DNA of 64,000 nt from Forficula auricularia. Its lineage: Eukaryota > Arthropoda > Insecta > Dermaptera > Forficulidae. Made by a program: the position numbers and the translations under genes. The notes beneath the pieces are model-generated. The model had not been told where the DNA came from and did no database searches. It worked only from the letters and a program-made list of their open reading frames with translations. Each line of letters opens with the position of its first letter. Positions within the stretch are counted from its first letter, which is position 1. Where the stretch lies: the NCBI GenBank assembly GCA_024734495.1, contig JALMQS010000089.1, forward strand, positions 1,809,445-1,873,444. Reading direction: 5' to 3'. Positions 35,566 to 47,587 of the stretch are shown in pieces.

Positions 35566-35740
35566 AGCCTGCTAAGTTCGAGACGGTCTGTATAAGGCGG
35601 GTTCCGTATCTTATAACATCCAAAATACTTGGAATATTAAAATTTGTTCTTATTTGATACAATTTTGATGGCTGTATATGTATATAATTAAGTAATGGAG
35701 AGGGATTCAGCCAATTGGTAGCCTCTTCTGAATAAAAAAC

Positions 35741-35800
35741 TCCCAATTATGGAAAACGTTTCGGCTTTAATTAAATAATTCCATCATCGGTTCCTAAGAG
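35741..35800 (-). ncRNA. Hammerhead-like core in the left Penelope arm
   Basis: Minus strand: CTCTTAGGAA, then CCGATGA (core U changed to C), stem II region, GCC-GAAAC, and AATTGGGAG, which can pair with CTCTTAG as stem I. The core change predicts loss of activity. Confidence 0.45.
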
Positions 35801-36446
35801 CTGAAAAAAGCGATAGAGCACACATGTAAAATTAAAATAAAAATTTTTACAAAAAATCCAAACCTGTTAATTGCAAAATTATATCTTACAGTATTGGCGA
35901 CACAATTAATTTTATAAATAAATTGTCCGCAGGCAGAATTGTTGTGGATTTTATCATAATATACAAAATTATATGAATTACAAAATGGTACATAAATCTT
36001 GGTGTGCTCTCACTTGATATGCGCAACGTCTCAAGTATAAATATAGCAAATTTCAATTTCATTCAATTAATAATAATAATAATTATGAGGACATTGATCT
36101 AATTAGGATCACTGACCCCTCACAAACATCTCTTAATTAAAAGATTTCTCAAAATAATTAACAAACATTAAGAATAACAAAATTCGAATTTAAAATGACA
36201 ATATATAAAAATAAAAATAAAAATAAATTTTTTCCTTCTTTATTTTTTTACAATTCTTTCGCCCCTTTCTCAATGTTTATTATACCTGGGCATCAGTATT
36301 TGTCAATATTGACAAGTAAGCATTGCTAAGCCCAATACAATCAGTTTGAAAATTAAGAGCCCTTTGCCCATATGTCTTAATAAAGCATTTTTCGGCTAGC
36401 AGATATAATTGTTCCCCAATCTCATCAAGATGACAGCATCATCAAA

Positions 36447-36884
36447 CTAAAATCCATGTGAGGTATCGATATGATGTGAGCTCAGGGCTGTCGAAGCTTT
36501 TTTATTTATTATACTTAATTCATGCTCTCTTTTCCGCAAAGAAAAAATGCGAGATGTTTGACCTACATAAACACTTGTAGGTTTCGGGCAATCGCGGCAC
36601 TTAATTAAGTATATCACATTATGTTGTTCGTGGGGTGGAACTACATCCTTGTTATTAAATAAAAAGGACATATTACCAGTTGATGCCAAGGCCGTGCGTA
36701 CATTATAGTTCTTAAATATTTTTTGAATTTTTTCGGACAACCCTGGCATATAGGTGAGAGAGAAAAATGGTCCATCCCTGAGAAGGGGTACAGATGGGGT
36801 AGGAGCAATAAGCTGCTTCTCTCTTCTTCGACAGAAAATTAATTGTGTCGCTAATACTGTAAGATATAATTTTGTAATTAACAA
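36447..36884 (-). pseudogene. GIY-YIG endonuclease domain of a Penelope-like element
   Basis: The frame encodes the C-terminal part of a Penelope polyprotein: a linker with PGLSEKI at residues 48-54, then the GIY-YIG core NVIYLIKCRDC ... SVYVGQTSR at about 89-112, followed by RKREHE at 117-122. C96 and C99 with later histidines (H121, H137, H138) resemble the extra zinc-binding residues known for Penelope endonucleases. In the family this domain nicks target DNA for reverse transcription. A stop codon at about residue 146 is followed in frame by FDDAVIL, which resembles the usual continuation, so the end is broken. The first residues come from arm sequence; the real start lay in the missing reverse transcriptase. 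Confidence 0.85.
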
Positions 36885-36947
36885 GTTTGGATTTTTTGTA
36901 AAAAATTTTATTGTAATTTTACATGTGTGCTCTATCGCTTTTTTCAG

Positions 36948-37008
36948 CTCTTAGGAACTGATGATGGCATTATTTAATTAAAGCCGAAACGTTTTCAATA
37001 ATTGGGAG
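36948..37008 (+). ncRNA. Hammerhead-like core in the right Penelope arm
   Basis: CTGATGA (36958-36964) is intact, stem II is short (GGC with GCC), GAAA lies at 36986-36989 and stem I pairs CTCTTAG (36948-36954) with TTGGGAG (37002-37008), including G-U pairs. After GAAA comes CGTTTTCAATA, so the likely cleavage triplet would be ATA and stem III is poorly paired. Recognisable but perhaps inefficient. Confidence 0.55.
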
Positions 37009-37399
37009 TTTTTTATTCAGCAGAGGCTACCCATTGGCTGAGTTTAATTATATTTGTTCTTATTTGTCGTTTAATGTGAGATAAATCTAAAAAAATAAGC
37101 CTAATTCTACTTCAAGATATCTTCTCTGGGATACTTCCCACTTTATGGAAAAATTAATTTTTAGTTTTACCCCACAAAATTCGAACCTCTCCAAATTAAT
37201 TTTTCAATTAAAATTTTAATACGATTTTCGATTTCGGGGAAAATGAATAAGTATAAATAATTTGTAAATATCAAGTTTGTACATTTATTATTCAGTTTAG
37301 GAGCTTCAATGCTCTGACAAGACGGACGTACATACAGACAGACAATCTAATGACACAAGAAAAGTCCCGTTTTAACTTTGAACGAGGGGTGAACCGCGG

Positions 37400-37770
37400 C
37401 CGAACCTGCCCTACCGTTCCCTCGACTTGATGGCCCATCCGAAGGAACGAATCCCTATTCTATAGATAGTTACTATCACTACATAGTATGACTCTGATGA
37501 TTTGAAGTCAGTAATTCCCCCAAAAGATGCTTTGCGAGCAGCACGCGTTTTGCCGATTTCCAACATCCATTCACGGTTAAATTGGAAAAGTGCCGGACAA
37601 CTTCATTCGCTAACACGTTTGTTTTTATAACTTCAAGGAACTCTCTCCCGGCCTCCGTCTTTCTCGACTCTCCAACCTTCAAAACCCGGGTTGCATAAAA
37701 ACCTACCCTTTCTCTAAATCAATTTCTACTTCTTTTCTGTAATAGAGCTGATTAGCCACCAGAAGGTAGG
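37400..37770 (+). pseudogene. Jockey-like LINE fragment
   Basis: Plus-strand translation in shifting frames shows the LINE phrases RCFASSTRFADFQHPF, VKLEKCRTTSFANTF and TSRNSLPAS, matching the copy at 27541-28208. Stops and frameshifts interrupt it. The opposite-strand 67-codon frame (37479-37682) is only its shadow. Confidence 0.65.
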
Positions 37771-37879
37771 TTATATTTTCGATAATCCCATTAGAGATAA
37801 ACTAACTTTTTAGTAGATTTGACAAATTTTGGAAATAACGAAATAATTTAATGAGAAATACATAACTGATGTCTGGTGA

Positions 37880-39540
37880 TAATGGAGTTTCGATTTTTCT
37901 AGGGGAGGGGAGGGGCAATGAGTTTTGTAGGGAGTATCTATCTTACTTTCCACATAAATTTCAACATTACTGCCTAACCCTTTGAGGTACACAAATTTAT
38001 ATAAGGACCTTTAATAAAGTACATTTAATTTCCACCAAAAAACTTAATATGAGAGAAATATCTAAAATCAATAGTTTACGAGTTATGGAAATGTAGAATA
38101 TTTTTCAAGAAAGATAAAAATTCGAGCCCAATTAATTAATTAATTGGCCAGATAATTTTTGAATAAAAAAATATGAAATTTGGTTGATGATACGGATTTC
38201 AATAAAAATATTCATCTACGTATTAAGGGGTACCCTTTATCTAAAAATGCTTATTATTTTTGTAAAATAATGTTTACTTTTCTCAGAAACAATTATTTAA
38301 TTTTGAAATTTTAATCCTCTTTAGCTAATTAAATATCATCGGAGCTAATTATAGATATACATATAATGAACTTTCTGTTAGGAAATTAAAATATCAAAAT
38401 GTTTCTTCATTAGAGTTTTTTTAATATGTAGAATACCTAAGGCGCTTGAGCGGTATTTATCTAACTTTTCACATAAGTTTCACCATAACTGCCTAACCTT
38501 CTGGGGTACACACATTTATATAATGCATAAAAGAAGATTTAATTTCCAACAGAAATGTTAATATGAGTGAAATGACTAAAATTAATATTTTAAGAGCTAA
38601 AAGAAATTCCAATATTGTAGAGTAAATGGACTTGATTCAATAACAAATGTCTCTGACGGGGTAAGACATCCTCTCGATAAAACAGACCAAAATTATTATA
38701 AATCAGATAGAAATCGATCTTATTTTATCGACTTAATTTATCTTGATGTTCATAATAACTTTTAAATATAAGAAAATAGCATTTTGATTAAGAATTTTGT
38801 AGTTTAAAAAGAGATTGTATGAAAAGATTCAATTTCTTCTATCCGGGAGTGAATCAACTAGAAATGGGCAAAAGTTTTATTTTTTTTTCTAATTAGATAA
38901 TTATTCAAATCTATTGAAATTTCATATCTTTGTGTTATTTTTATTTATATTTTATATCAAATAATTATTATTAGAAATTTGCAATTTAAATGGTAGTTTA
39001 TTTGGAGGCCAATTTGAAAAAACTTTAATAGCTCCCCTGAATTTTTTTTTAATTTAAAATTATTTAATATTATAAAACAATTGATTATGAATAATTTAAT
39101 TCAATTTTGAACGAAACCGATTCAGTACTTTTTGAGAAAATCGTCAAAACCCCTGAAAACCGTCTATGAAAGGCCGTTTTAGAAACATTTTAAAATTTAC
39201 CTCCATGTCACAAGTCAATGTTTTGTTTCATATGACTTTTAACTTTTTCAAAGGCTTCTCCTGCTTTCAAAAAACATCATTTTATATACGGTTCAGATGG
39301 TTTTTGACTATTTTCTCAAAAAGTACTTAATCAATTTCGTTCAAAGTTGAATTTAATTATTAATAATTAATTGTTTTATAATAGTATTAGTTTCATATTT
39401 TTTAAAAAAATTTTAACAGAGTTATTAGCGTTTTTCAAAATGGGCTTCAAATAAACTACCATTTGAAATACAAATTTAATAATAATAATAGATTTGAATG
39501 CTAAATAAAAATAACACACAAATATGAAATTTCAGGTAAT
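37880..39540. repeat. Repeat P1, copy 2 (inverted relative to copy 1)
   Basis: Segments 37880-38080 and 38330-38600 match 1850-2560 as reverse complement. Then 38650-39130 and 39320-39540 form a palindrome like that at 670-1775, around a centre (39140-39310) that is the reverse complement of the centre of copy 1. Since the whole copy is inverted, the centre has the same orientation relative to the flank in both copies. The right arm is truncated at about 39540. Confidence 0.65.
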
Positions 39541-41832
39541 GAATGATTAAGAAAAATGATCTCTATACTAATTTTATATAAAGAGTATAAATCTGGGTAC
39601 ATTTTGCTCAATATAGTGTTTGAGAAACCACTAAACCTCACTTTGTTCCTACATTTTTATAGTATTAATGAATTTAATATATTTGATATATTACTGCACT
39701 AGGCATATTAGTAGTCAATGGCTATATAATTCGGCGGATTATATAATATAGTGCTAATTGAAATTGAGAGAAATATGATATGGTGAAGAGCAAGTTAATA
39801 ACCAAACGTTGATTAATTAGTAGATATCCAGTTAAGTATCATTTTCACGTAATTTAATCAAATAATTATCAATTTCCTTTGAAATAGATCACATACTAAG
39901 AAAGAAACGTTTCTTTTACTCTCTTGTGTAGTCTCTTCATCTACTCCAGTTTTTAACCTATGAGTCGACACCCAAAATTGGTTCGCGAAGCATTCTTTGG
40001 GTCGTTATCCAAATATCTAATATCTTATTATATTTATTTTCAATAAGTTTAAAAATATATTTTAATTTATTCATTACTAGCTGCGACGCGTGAAATGATA
40101 GGAAAATTTAATATACACTAGCCTAATAAGTTCTTGTAAAGAAACAACAATTTTATATACGGGTCGCAGTACGTGTTCAAGCAATTATGTTGGGTGACCG
40201 TGTAAAAAGGTTGAAAAACATAATAATTTGGATTTTATTTATTTATGGCTTATATTTTTTACAGTAAACTTAATGCTTAATTTCAATTTAAATAGCTTAT
40301 AAGCTACAGGTTTATGACAGACGGACAATGCTGAAGTCCCACCAGTTCTTTACTATTTTTGATATGGAACTTTAATAATTAAATAATTGATTTCAGAAAC
40401 ATCTCAAGCTACAAGGGAAGAGCTTAGAGTTAATCTAAGTATTATATAGCTCTGTCCCGAGTACTATTAGAAAAGTGAAAGTAAAAAAATCCCAGTAGGT
40501 AGATTTATTTTAGGCTTTAGGACTAGTACTAATAGTAGTAGTGAAAATTCCTTAGAATAAAATGTTGAAATTAGAAAATTAATTAAAATACTTCTCAAAA
40601 TATATTATTCTCTACCTGTATTGTGACCTTATAGCCCTTATAATAATTATAAAATAGTCCAAAACATAATATGTATTTAAATGATTAAACCTTACTAAAA
40701 TAGATTCTCTATTGTCCATTCAATTAACTACAGTGTTGTTTTTTAATAAAATTGTCATTATCATCATAGCAAATATCAGTGTATGTTTTCATTTAATATA
40801 CAGGTAATATAATTACTTTGAAAGCTTAATTAATATAATTAGAATAAAACAATTAAAGCGAATTCCACCCCTGAAGCAAATTGAATTCGGTATTAAATTC
40901 TCAGTTGCCGGTTTAGAGAATCTTAGATAATTCAAAATCGGCTTGGTTCCTTGTAATTGCGGCGGAGGTGTTGGATGGAATACCCTCTGGAATGTTTGAT
41001 TTCATAATTTATTTCAACATGTTTCACCTCACCCATGTTAAATAGAAGCATCTGAGTTAGGAAATGTATGTTAATAACAATAACTATTACTTATTAATAT
41101 TCATATCATGAATCCAATCATATACTAGTAGTACTACATAATAATAGGACATTTTATTCCGTTTAATTGTGAGCTAAACGTAGAAGAATCTTTAAAATAA
41201 AATCATTCTTCAAAAGCTAACCATCTTATATTTTTCATCGCTTTTACTAAATAAATAACAATAAGAGAAAACTAAGAGTTCTCCTAAATCTAAATGAGTT
41301 TGTTGGTCGTCTGATTTAAGGGATTTCGGGACAGCTTATCTATCTGGTTGATCTTCGAAAAAATCTTTTGTATTTCTGTAGAGTGACAACGTCTGCCTAT
41401 AAAGTTTATGAATAAAAAAAAATGTTAAAAATGTGTTTAATTTCGAGTAAAAATCTTTGTTTTGATAATATTAATAAAAAGAATATTGAGATAAATTTAT
41501 TCTCAATATAAAAACATTTATTTAACACAAAAACGATTTCAAGAAATAGAGTTGGAATTCTACACTAGTGTTTTTGTTATATTCTGTTGGCGGAAAATAA
41601 CTTTTTATTTTTACATTTATGAATAACTAATTAACTAGACTGTCAAATTTTCAAGAATTTATTTCTCGGTAATTAGACAGACGATCAACTTCAAATTTCA
41701 GGAATAAATATTTAATACATCAATGATTCGATAGTAAAAATTTGAGAATTTTCTTATAAAAATGATAAACAGTCCCGAACCTACTCAAAAGCGAATCCAG
41801 AATCACAGAGAAAAGATTGTTTTTGTAGAAAG
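39541..41832. other. Non-coding, nothing recognised
   Basis: Very AT-rich with many stops in all frames. No gene, RNA or mobile element was identified. Confidence 0.35.
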
Positions 41833-42360
41833 ATTTGAATCATTATCACTTTCACATAGAGAGTCGTTTTCGAGAGATAATACTATATAATTACAAAAAA
41901 AAGTTGAAAAGCTTAACCAGAGATGGGTCGGATTAGTACCTAGATGGAGAAAGCGAGATTTAACCAGTTTGTTTGTTTTACAACTCTTGAAAAGAACGCG
42001 AACAATTCTGAAATGATAAAATTTAATATTTTACCAATCAATATAAATATATAATTAATAATACCAATTAATCATATAGAAATAACTTACTTCTTTAACG
42101 CTGTGATGTTTACCAATAGGAAGAAAGAAGGGGCTGACTGATGGGCGTCCCTCGCCAAATATCCCGTTAATGATTAGCCGCACGGCCAAATTATCTATTT
42201 CAAATAATTCTTTTAAAATAAAGTTATCACATGAAAAAAACTAATATATTCGTTTTTTTTTTTTTTTTTTTTAATTATTCAATTATAACATAAAAATATA
42301 CCATTTATAATTTGTTTTGCAAAATAAAGCTGATTTGAATATTTTTTTATTTATTTTTTA
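41833..42360 (-). repeat. Repeat I, copy 1 of an inverted pair
   Basis: This stretch is a diverged reverse complement of 51843-52355 (blocks such as gataatactatataattac and atatcccgttaatgattagc). Read on the minus strand it contains 'ttggccgtgcggctaa', like the D-arm/A box of tRNA-Leu or tRNA-Ser; no matching B box is seen. A T-run of about 20 at 42253-42272 corresponds to a shorter run in the partner. Confidence 0.55.
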
Positions 42361-43960
42361 TAATATTTTTACTTTCACGTATATATTCTATAAAATATAA
42401 TCTGAAGTATTGCAATCGCCTGCCGGTTTCCTGAGCTTCTATCTCCAAGGTGAAAATAGTTAATTTCACTTTGTGACTTCTAGGTGTATAATTTGAATGA
42501 AGAAAATTGGTTTGTTGATTTCAAATAAGAGAGAAACTAATGTGAAAATCAAGTGGTGCTCACACCAGTTGATTTTTATTATATCTACATAATTATATAA
42601 TTTTTTGTACCTATAATATATTTTGTTTTCATCTTTTTTAGCCTTATTTTATTTAATTTATTCTCAGGTAACACACAATATCCTCAGAATATTCTAAGAA
42701 GATTTAAATGTCCTTAGAATATCCTTAGAATATTCTTAGGATATTGTGGTTACCTGGGTTTATGATTTAAAAAGTCTAAAATTATACATTACAGAGGCTA
42801 CTACTGATATAATAATTTTAATAAATAAATGAGCAATTCGTGTATATATGGATGTTTTTAGAACCGATTTCTTGAAAATGGCTAACGTTTTGACGAAAAT
42901 CATGGGTTAGGTGGTTTTTGGGTCGAGAAATGGATCTGTCAGGGTCTCATTTTCGGATAACTTTAATTTGATTGTTTTTTTCCTTAATTTAAAGTAATTT
43001 TTCAGAGGTGGTTGTGTCAATAAAAATTTATAATACATTTTTTACTAAATAATTTTCTTTTTAATAATTAATTGTACTTTTTAATTTTAAACCCCACTAA
43101 TAGTTCATTACAAATATTTTTATAAATTAAAATTAGAAAATTTAATTAATTAGAGATATTTCTAATGAAGACGAAATGGTAGAACTCAATGCTGAATTGA
43201 TGCAAAGGCATGCTCAAAGATAACTAAAACCATAAATTTCGAATAAAAGAATTTATTAGAACCTCATTTTCATCCTCTTAAAAAACGCGATGATTTGGAG
43301 TATCGTCCCTCCTCATGGTTAAAATGGTCAATGTCTGAATTATTATCATTAGTTATTTTTAATTTAATTTATTTTAAAACTGTGTGCATTACGATCGATG
43401 CCTTGATGTTGGCAGGAGTGGGTCATATCGTTGAAAAAATTTAAATTTTATTTATCTTTTATTCAATTCTGGCTGCAAATAAAATTTGACATTTTCACCT
43501 GAATTCAAAGTCTAAAATAATATTAATAAATTACTTTTAGCTAGAGCCAGGTAAAAGAAGAGTCTAGGAAAGCTGCCCGCCTGTATCTATGCAACCAAAC
43601 GACTCCTCTGGATGGGACTAGCCTTCCCTACAGGCGTCTTGGTAAATGAATATTTTTCATAATGCTCATTTCTCGTCTACGGTAAGTCGTAGAGCTTTGG
43701 GAATTGAAACTTAACCTATCTAGAGGCTAGAAGAACTAGAACAAGATTGTGGCTAAAATCGAATAACCTGAAGCTGATGTTTACATACGTTTGTATGTAC
43801 CCCCTGCGTTTCGCAATCATAAGTCTCATAGGCACGAAATTCGAAACTTAAGCTCGATATAGACGATAAATAGTAAAGCAAGCTTTTGGTTGAAATAGGA
43901 ACACTGAAAGTTGACATTTATGCGAAATATTTTTGGTTTCTTGTGATTTTCTCATAAACG
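42361..43960. repeat. Repeat J, copy 2, expanded
   Basis: Block A recurs at 42395-42490, block B at 43555-43665, and block C at 43795-43945, with a further C-like unit at about 43715-43790. The stretch between A and B is unique in this window and AT-rich, with an inverted repeat around 42670-42760 (cctcagaatattctaag with cttagaatattcttagg). Confidence 0.5.
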
Positions 43961-45914
43961 GCTCTAATGATTTTTTATCTCATTGAATTATCTCCTTATT
44001 TGTATATTTATTTATCTGAATTCAATAATATTTATTTCGCCTCATTTAAAAATATTTAACGAAAAATTTCAATTAAATGCCTTATTAGGTGATCATGAAA
44101 CGCAGATATATGTTAATCCCTCCCTTGAAGTTAACTTGAAGAAAAGAACCCTCGTTTATAAACATCAAAATATTTTTTGCCAATTTGAATAATAGCAGTA
44201 ATGGATATTTTGAACTTTTCTATATACATAGCAGAGGGTAAAGCCCTTCTTTACGGGTGGCTGGCCATTATTTTGTTTGTTCCCACAAAACAGAGGTTTT
44301 ATCAATTAATCAAAATACATATATGTATATATACTATATGAATGGAGAGAGAAAAAAAGGGGCAATGGCTGATAAAATAAAAATATTATATGACGGAAAA
44401 TAATGAATATTTATTAATTTACAACCGATAATTGAGCAAACATTGAGCCAGTGAGATGTGATAAGAGCCATAAACTACATATGCGCGTTCAAACGACAAT
44501 ATTTGACGTAAGAAAGCCAGAATATTGATTGGGGAACTAAACGAAAAATAAAACTTCGTTGGGGAGTAATTCAATCTGATATGATTTATTTCGACTAACA
44601 ATAAATAAATAAGTGCTCAGAGGATTAAAGAAAAAATTAGTATAACTGTGCAACATGCAAAAAAAAGGATATAATTATTCAGGACGATCGGCGGACTGTT
44701 GTCTGTTAAATCATTTTCAAACATTTTAAGAATTTTTCAGTATGGATTCTGATAAGCAAGATAATTCAAGAACATAAAGCTGATACACAAGTTTGTAACA
44801 ATAAGCTGCTCGTGTCCTCCAAGATTCAGTTGTCTGTCTCAAACCGTCCGCTGACAAAAAAAATTCGACGCCATCAAAATTCGTGGATAGTTTATAGATT
44901 CTGGAATAAATGTTCACTTTCCGACTGAAAAAGGAGTAATAATGGAGAAGGAGAAAAAATAATTATAATTTGCCTAAAAGCAGGAATATACAATTAGCAT
45001 ACTAAAATCAGAATCATCACCTGAGACATAAAAAAATTCCTCTTATATATACGGGACCTACTTTTTAACGACGGTTCTGAACGGCTAGTTTGGAGAGGTT
45101 GTCTAGGCAATTATACTTTTGGTAGTTTGCCATTGCTTGCTAAAAAGATGTAGAGAATATATTCACAACTGAGATTAGAATACTTGGGAATCCATGCTTG
45201 AAGTTTGAAGATTATATAATTCCGAAAAGTTCAATTCAAAAAAAGAACTTGAAATTTTCTTGAATTTAGACATTTCACTAATGAAATAAGCTCTAATGTG
45301 TCGAATTGCTGAAAAGCATTTCTCTCTGTTTTTAGTATTTAATTAAGCAATGAATAGCGTTCATTTCGGACCAAAAAGAATCCCATGAAAATAAGCCATG
45401 GATTCTAAATTCAATTTTCTCTCCGACTTGCATAACTGACATAAGGCTCAATGGATTGAAAGTAAATAAATAAAAAATACCTCAGTTATATTTTTTTCTT
45501 TTTTAAAAGAGTTGTTTGTTGATGAACTAAAATAGAAAAATGATTTCTCGAAGATGAATTCAAAGGCTTTACTAAATTTAATAAATCAATATGTCCTTAA
45601 TGATCTTCCATTATCCTTTATCCAATCATTTGTTCCAGGAAATCTAAAAAGGGTACTTTACTGATCAACGAAAATCGTGAATCGCGTTATGACTGTCTTT
45701 AAAAAAAAAAAAAATGATTATTTTCTCTAACGTGAGAATATAGTATATCTTTAAAAAATTAAAAAATAATTTTGTTTTGAGAATCAAAACAAATCATTTT
45801 CAAATATATTTTTGTTTGTTCATTTCATAATTCTCTCTAAATATTTCAAAATGGAGGAAAGCATCCAACCAAACCTCTGACGTCACGCCATTAATTTAAT
45901 TTCAAAAAATAAAT
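43961..45914. other. Non-coding, nothing recognised
   Basis: AT-rich; short frames at 43983-44192, 44419-44601 and 44726-44917 show no domain. A run of A lies near 45701-45714. Confidence 0.35.
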
Positions 45915-46026
45915 TATATTATCGTTAAATTGAAAGTTTTTGCCGAGAGTAGAAGAATTTTTATATATTGAAAGAGACAATAAAAGAGTGTGTCTTCTGC
46001 TGGAATTATAAATTTTATTTATTTAT

Positions 46027-46075
46027 AACGAGACTATAGTTTCGAGGGCTTTGCCTCTTCATCAGTCTATTACAA
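46027..46075 (-). ncRNA. Hammerhead ribozyme core, minus strand of copy 3
   Basis: CTGATGA (46059-46065), stem II (GAGG with CCTC around a CAAAGC loop), GAAA (46040-46043) and CTATAGTC with GTC at 46032-46034. All core bases are conserved; stem II is one pair shorter than in its partner. Confidence 0.65.
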
Positions 46076-46111
46076 TGGATTCACAGGAAAAAATTAATTC
46101 CTGTGAATCCA

Positions 46112-46165
46112 TTGTAATAGACTGATGAAGAGGGCAAAGCCCTCGAAACTATAGTCTAGTTATAA
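46112..46165 (+). ncRNA. Hammerhead ribozyme core, plus strand of copy 3
   Basis: CTGATGA (46122-46128), stem II of five pairs (GAGGG with CCCTC, loop CAAAG), GAAA (46145-46148), CTATAGTC with GTC at 46153-46155. Stem III would be ACT/AGT with a two-base loop, or a full duplex between two molecules because ACTATAGT is self-complementary. Confidence 0.7.
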
Positions 46166-46227
46166 ATAAATAAAATTTATAATTCCAGCAGAAGACACAC
46201 TTTTTATTGTCTCCTTCTATATTATCG

Positions 46228-47016
46228 CTTTTTTTACTTTTTGAGTTTTCGAAGGCCAAACTTTTGTGATTCTGAGACGATGCCCGCCGGGGCAACCTGC
46301 TCGGAGGACCAAGCTGCAAGAGCGCGTCTGAGACACGCCCATAACAACCCATTATTAATATTGTATGTTTTTAGATGAAGGTACAGCAAACTTTCCTTTT
46401 TGAAATGTATTTAAAGAGTAGATTTGTTAATTTTCAACTCTTTTTTTATAGACTATCCACTTCATAAACCTTTGATCGATATATCAATATATAAAAAAAT
46501 GTAAGGTGTGCATTAATCATAACTTATGTTTAAAAAGCAATAAGAAATTTTAATTGCTCTTGAATTAAAAAATACTTTTTGACCTATATACTGAGAGAAA
46601 TAAGTTTTGCTTAATCTTTATAACACATATACACATGTCAAAAGGATATCATTTTTTTGATTAAATTTTAGAATATTAGGGGGATACTGGAAGGTTTTTG
46701 GGTTGGCAATACATTTTTAGGGGATTTAATGTTTCGGGATGTGTATTCACTGGTGCTTTGTGTGTTCAAAATTGGAGTTCTTTGTGTTATCGTATAGATC
46801 AGTAAATAGTAAAAATAGAAAAAGGAAATAATTGTGATATGTATTCAGATGAATCAGAATGTGATTTGATTGAATCAAATAAATTTAAGATTGTTCAAGG
46901 TATGTTTGATGCTTTTTGATGTAAGAAAGAATGTAAATAATGTAAAAAAGATGTGATGTGTTCATTTGTTTATAAAATTATAGATATTGGAAATAATGAA
47001 AGGATGGTTTTATTTT
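46228..47016. other. Non-coding, nothing recognised
   Basis: AT-rich sequence leading to the hammerhead motif at 47017. It may be part of a Penelope-type untranslated region, but no coding evidence supports that. Confidence 0.3.
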
Positions 47017-47062
47017 TAGGCTGATGATGACATGAATGTATATGTCGAAACGTCCCTTGATA
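47017..47062 (+). ncRNA. Isolated hammerhead ribozyme core
   Basis: CTGATGA (47021-47027), five-pair stem II (GACAT with ATGTC), GAAA (47047-47050) and CGTC with GTC at 47052-47054. Stem I starts with AGG before the core pairing with CCT after the cleavage site. Stem III would be AC/GT with no loop, so a monomer cannot fold it; a dimer could. It is followed by AATAAAATAAAATAAATG-type sequence, as in Penelope-type ends. No palindrome is seen around it. Confidence 0.6.
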
Positions 47063-47587
47063 TAACAATAAAATAAAATAAATGAAAAAATATAACTGTG
47101 TTATTATTTTTTGCAAACAAAGAAAATCAACACCTATTCTAAAAGAGAATTAAGATCCTCGAAAAATAAATAAATAAATTAATATAAATAAAATTCTCAG
47201 ATCCAATCCTATAAAGATATCATTTAAGTATAAATTTATAGACACTTATTATTATCCAGCAAGGTTATTCTGTGCTTAATTAAGGTCTTACAAAAGCCTA
47301 ATTGAGTCAAATTAGAAAATTCTTAATTAAAGAATTTTACTTGATAGACTAAATAAAGGCAGAAGAGATTGAATTCCTTCATTGATTCCTTAATAGGTAT
47401 AAATGTTACACTGCATCCTCCCAAGCTGTCCTAGTAATGAATTGACGCAAAATAAATAAAGAAATAGTTGTGTGTGCTTAAAACCACACCACAGAAATGA
47501 AGTTTACCTTCTATGGCGATCGTAATCGATCGAGCACTGAGTGCAAAAATATAGGTATAACATATTCTATGTAAATTGATGTAAAAA
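47063..47587. other. Non-coding, nothing recognised
   Basis: AT-rich; the 92-codon minus-strand frame at 47431-47709 overlaps the LINE start and is not recognised. Confidence 0.3.

Larger units (their letters stand above)
35657..37051 (-). mobile_element. Penelope-like element, truncated, with inverted arms and 15-bp TSD
   Basis: The insert is flanked by a perfect 15-bp duplication, atttgttcttatttg (35642-35656 and 37052-37066). Arms of about 200 bp at 35705-35925 and 36845-37045 are inverted copies and each contains a hammerhead-like core. Between them, on the minus strand, lies the GIY-YIG endonuclease part of a Penelope polyprotein (36447-36884). The reverse transcriptase is absent. Terminal repeats with hammerheads and partial inverted copies are known for Penelope-like elements; the structure fits a severely truncated member. 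Confidence 0.85.
35566..37390. repeat. Repeat H, interrupted by a Penelope-like element
   Basis: Left part 35566-35656 has the H phrases (aagttcgagacgg, ggttccgtatcttat, caaaatactt). Right part 37067-37390 ends in a run of gacgga/gacagac units and 'gtcccgttttaactttg', the usual end of this dispersed repeat type. The parts are separated by the insertion 35657-37051, whose 15-bp duplication is the joining point. Confidence 0.5.
45925..46217 (-). mobile_element. Hammerhead palindrome element, copy 3 (293 bp, 10-bp TSD)
   Basis: Best-preserved copy, inserted on the minus strand. The tail (reverse complement of ttaaattgaaagtttttgcc) is at the left, then near-perfect palindromic arms of about 118 bp (45970-46089 and 46101-46217) around a centre of about 11 bp. 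A perfect 10-bp duplication TATATTATCG lies at 45915-45924 and 46218-46227. Both arms carry intact hammerhead cores, so either strand's transcript would contain a plus-sense ribozyme. Transcribed RNA would also fold into one long hairpin, competing with ribozyme folding. Confidence 0.85.

Noticed and set aside
38650..39540. Inverted centre of the giant palindrome relative to copy 1, as for the GTCGG element
   Set aside because: The entire copy is inverted; relative to its flank the centre has the same orientation, so no loop inversion is shown.
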